Shown here: positions 62,447 to 64,000 of the stretch, piece after piece
Numbering within the stretch: position 1 is the stretch's first letter
How the letters are laid out: every line of letters starts with the position of its first letter
From: Chaenocephalus aceratus
Lineage: Eukaryota; Chordata; Actinopteri; Perciformes; Channichthyidae
Direction: 5' to 3'
Length of the DNA stretch: 64,000 nucleotides
Assembly (NCBI GenBank): GCA_023974075.1
Contig: JAMFTG010000212.1
Location: 130,001-194,000, forward strand
The notes under the pieces: generated by a model
Told to the model about the DNA's origin: nothing
Seen by the model: the letters and a program-made list of their open reading frames with translations, nothing else
Databases searched by the model: none
Made by a program: the position numbers and the translations under genes

Positions 62447-63387
62447 TCAAGGTTGAGCTTAAGGTGGTGAGCAGACATCCACTGAGAGATGTCCGCTAGA
62501 CAAGCAGAGATGCGTGCGACGACCTGGGTCTCTGAGCGGGGAAAGGACAGAATTAATTGGGTGTCGTCAGCGTAGCAGTGGTATGAAAAACCATGCGGGC
62601 TAATGACAGATCCGAGTGAGTTTGGGTACAAGGAGAAGAGGAGGGGACCAAGAACAGAGCCCTGAGGGACCCCTGTAGTTAATTGACAAGGGTCGGACTC
62701 GGACCCTCTCCAAGTTACCCTGTAGGTGCGGTCTTCGAGGTTTGAGGTGAGGAGGGAAAGTGCCTGAAACTCCAAGTTCTTGGAGAGTGCGAAGGAGGAT
62801 CTGATGGTTCACCGTGTCGAATGCAGCAGACAGGTCCACAAGGATAGAATTCTGATCAGGCATTAGCTCCGCCTCCTCTTTTTTTTTTTTTTTAAAGCTA
62901 AGGACCCAAAATCTGCGTTTCTCTAACAGGGCTGCAAAAGAGGGGTATGAGCAGTATGATGCATGGCTACAATGGGTGAACTGTTTGGTATTTTAAGCAA
63001 AAAAACTTCACAGACATGTTTTGTATACTGTAGGTATGGCCCTACAATATATTTGTAGGTGCACTTTAAGCTGTCTTTGGCTTTTTTCTTCTGTAACAAT
63101 GTAAATGTCCCCTTTTTCGGACTAATAAAAGGTATTCCGATTCTGATATACACTTTTTGACAGTTTACACGGACTTAAGTGTTTTTTTTGAGTGATTGTG
63201 TAAAAAGACTGTATGGAGCCTTGTGTATAAGTATCTGTGACAAACAAACCTGATTGGGGCACCTTTTTTTACACTACAGTATCCAGTAAAAGCATACCAA
63301 AGCAATGCGTTTTAGTATGGATGCAGTGACCAGAAGAAGACCTTAGTGAGAGCCTTACAAAACACATTTCAGCCGTGTTTGTCTTAC

Positions 63388-63540
63388 CTGATATTTTGTC
63401 ATAACAGGTGTTGTGGAACTGTCCCATGTAGAACTCCAGGCCGATGATGGCGAACATAAGTATGGCCACGAACAGCAGCAGGCCGATCTGCAGCAGCGGA
63501 ATCATCGCCTTCATAATGGACTTGAGCACCACTTGCAGGC
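63388..63540 (-). CDS. cacna1a: cacna1a E1: domain I S5 segment
   Basis: The 153-bp exon reads [20 protein letters not shown] and continues through [15 protein letters not shown], the S4-S5 linker, S5 helix and first extracellular turn of domain I. The acceptor is CCTCCAG and the donor is CAG/GTAAGA. It starts with two bases of a split codon and ends with one base, matching E2. It is intact and is the first exon in the window; everything to its right is upstream intron. Confidence 0.96.
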
Positions 63541-63570
63541 CTGGAGGACACAAACAGAAGACATGCTTAA

Positions 63571-64000
63571 AGGTCCCCTATCATACTGTTTCTCATCAAT
63601 ATATCACAGGTCTCAGATATATACAGAACCTGTCTCTGATTGGCTGAAACACCAAGCAGATCATTGCAGCATTACCCATAATCCCCTCTGTTTCAGCCCT
63701 GTTTCCAAAGTGCTGATTCTCTGTCTGTTACTTTAGATGAAAATAAGAAGCCCCTCCCCACGCCCCTCTGAGAGACATTTGGTTACAAAGAACTCAATGG
63801 AGCTCTAGAGGAGGTTCAGGTGATAAGGGGGGGTACCTTGTTGCTGATTGGCTAATGGTTACACAAGACAACACATCGCTATGACATCATAAAGGGACCA
63901 AAATCTGATCAGATCATTTTCAGACAAGTTTTTATAGAAATGGATCAAAAAGAGAGAGAATCTTTGTTCCTGAAACTTTCAGAGTCTCTTTCCACAGAGG
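63571..64000. mobile_element. TTAA-flanked MITE, copy e (left part)
   Basis: TTAA at 63567-63570 followed by AGGTCCCCTATCATACTG and closely similar to 30412-30840 through CTGAAACTTTCAGAGTCTCT and CCACAGAGG. The window ends exactly where copy b begins its 37-bp minisatellite. Confidence 0.85.

Larger units (their letters stand above)
60771..62863 (-). mobile_element. L2-type LINE A (antisense), nested in TTAA copy d
   Basis: On the minus strand the reverse-transcriptase region reads ILVDLSAAFDTVNHQILLRT, PQGSVLGPLLFSLY and YADDTQLILSF (the catalytic YADD). The C-terminal part reads SRLDYCNSLLAGLPACAIRP. The 3' tail is TTGTAAGTCGGTTTGAATAT and CTAAATGCAATGTAATG, the common fish L2 end. It is 5'-truncated, has frameshifts in the RT part, and is split by LINE B. 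Confidence 0.88.
60307..63065. mobile_element. TTAA-flanked MITE, copy d, split by LINEs
   Basis: TTAA at 60303-60306 and 63066-63069. The left part (AGGGGACCTATCGTGCAAAA to about 60770) matches the right half of copy c in reverse. After the LINEs the sequence resumes with TTAGCTCCGCCTCCTCT and ends TTTGTAGGTGCACT, matching the left half of copy c. So one element is split into 0.46 kb and 0.2 kb pieces. Confidence 0.82.

Overview
The window is vertebrate nuclear DNA, almost certainly from a teleost fish. It holds one recognisable protein-coding gene, on the minus strand and broken by introns: the pore-forming alpha-1A subunit of the P/Q-type (CaV2.1) voltage-gated calcium channel, cacna1a. 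I recovered 28 consecutive coding exons (E1-E28, about 3.86 kb) with matching splice phases. They run from domain I S5 (E1, 63388-63540) to the first 33 nt of a domain IV S2-S3 exon (E28, 1-33). Earlier exons lie beyond the right edge and later ones beyond the left edge. The choice of CaV2.1 over CaV2.2 or CaV2.3 rests on the domain II-III linker (RNNNTNK, and VNKNAN followed by a K/E run). Which teleost duplicate (aa or ab) it is cannot be settled here.

Layout from gene 5' to 3' (high to low coordinates): domain I pore and S6 (63.5-53.5 kb); I-II linker with the beta-subunit interaction domain (49.1-48.1 kb); domain II (47.4-39.5 kb); the long II-III linker (38.3-21.5 kb, six exons); domain III (20.2-2.0 kb); start of domain IV (1.9-0 kb). 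Twenty-four exons are intact. Four exons between 42.5 and 53.6 kb (E3, E6, E7, E11) carry about seven single-base indels, mostly in short homopolymers. The protein sequence is otherwise well conserved, so I read these as uncorrected sequencing error rather than gene decay.

The introns are full of repeats. There are many short DNA transposons with readable termini and target-site duplications (hAT-like with 8 bp, a TTAA-flanked family with five copies, a Tc/mariner-like one with TA), 5'-truncated L2-type LINEs, a tRNA-derived SINE, a non-autonomous LTR element and a solo LTR. Several are nested: 22134-24479 is three deep with an empty-site paralogue at 13.8 kb, and 60307-63065 is LINE in LINE in a TTAA element. 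Very long CA/TG, GA, GAA and GATA/GGAT tracts and several minisatellites fill the rest. Many of these tracts abut cacna1a splice sites. I found no tRNA or rRNA gene, no CRISPR array and no second host gene.
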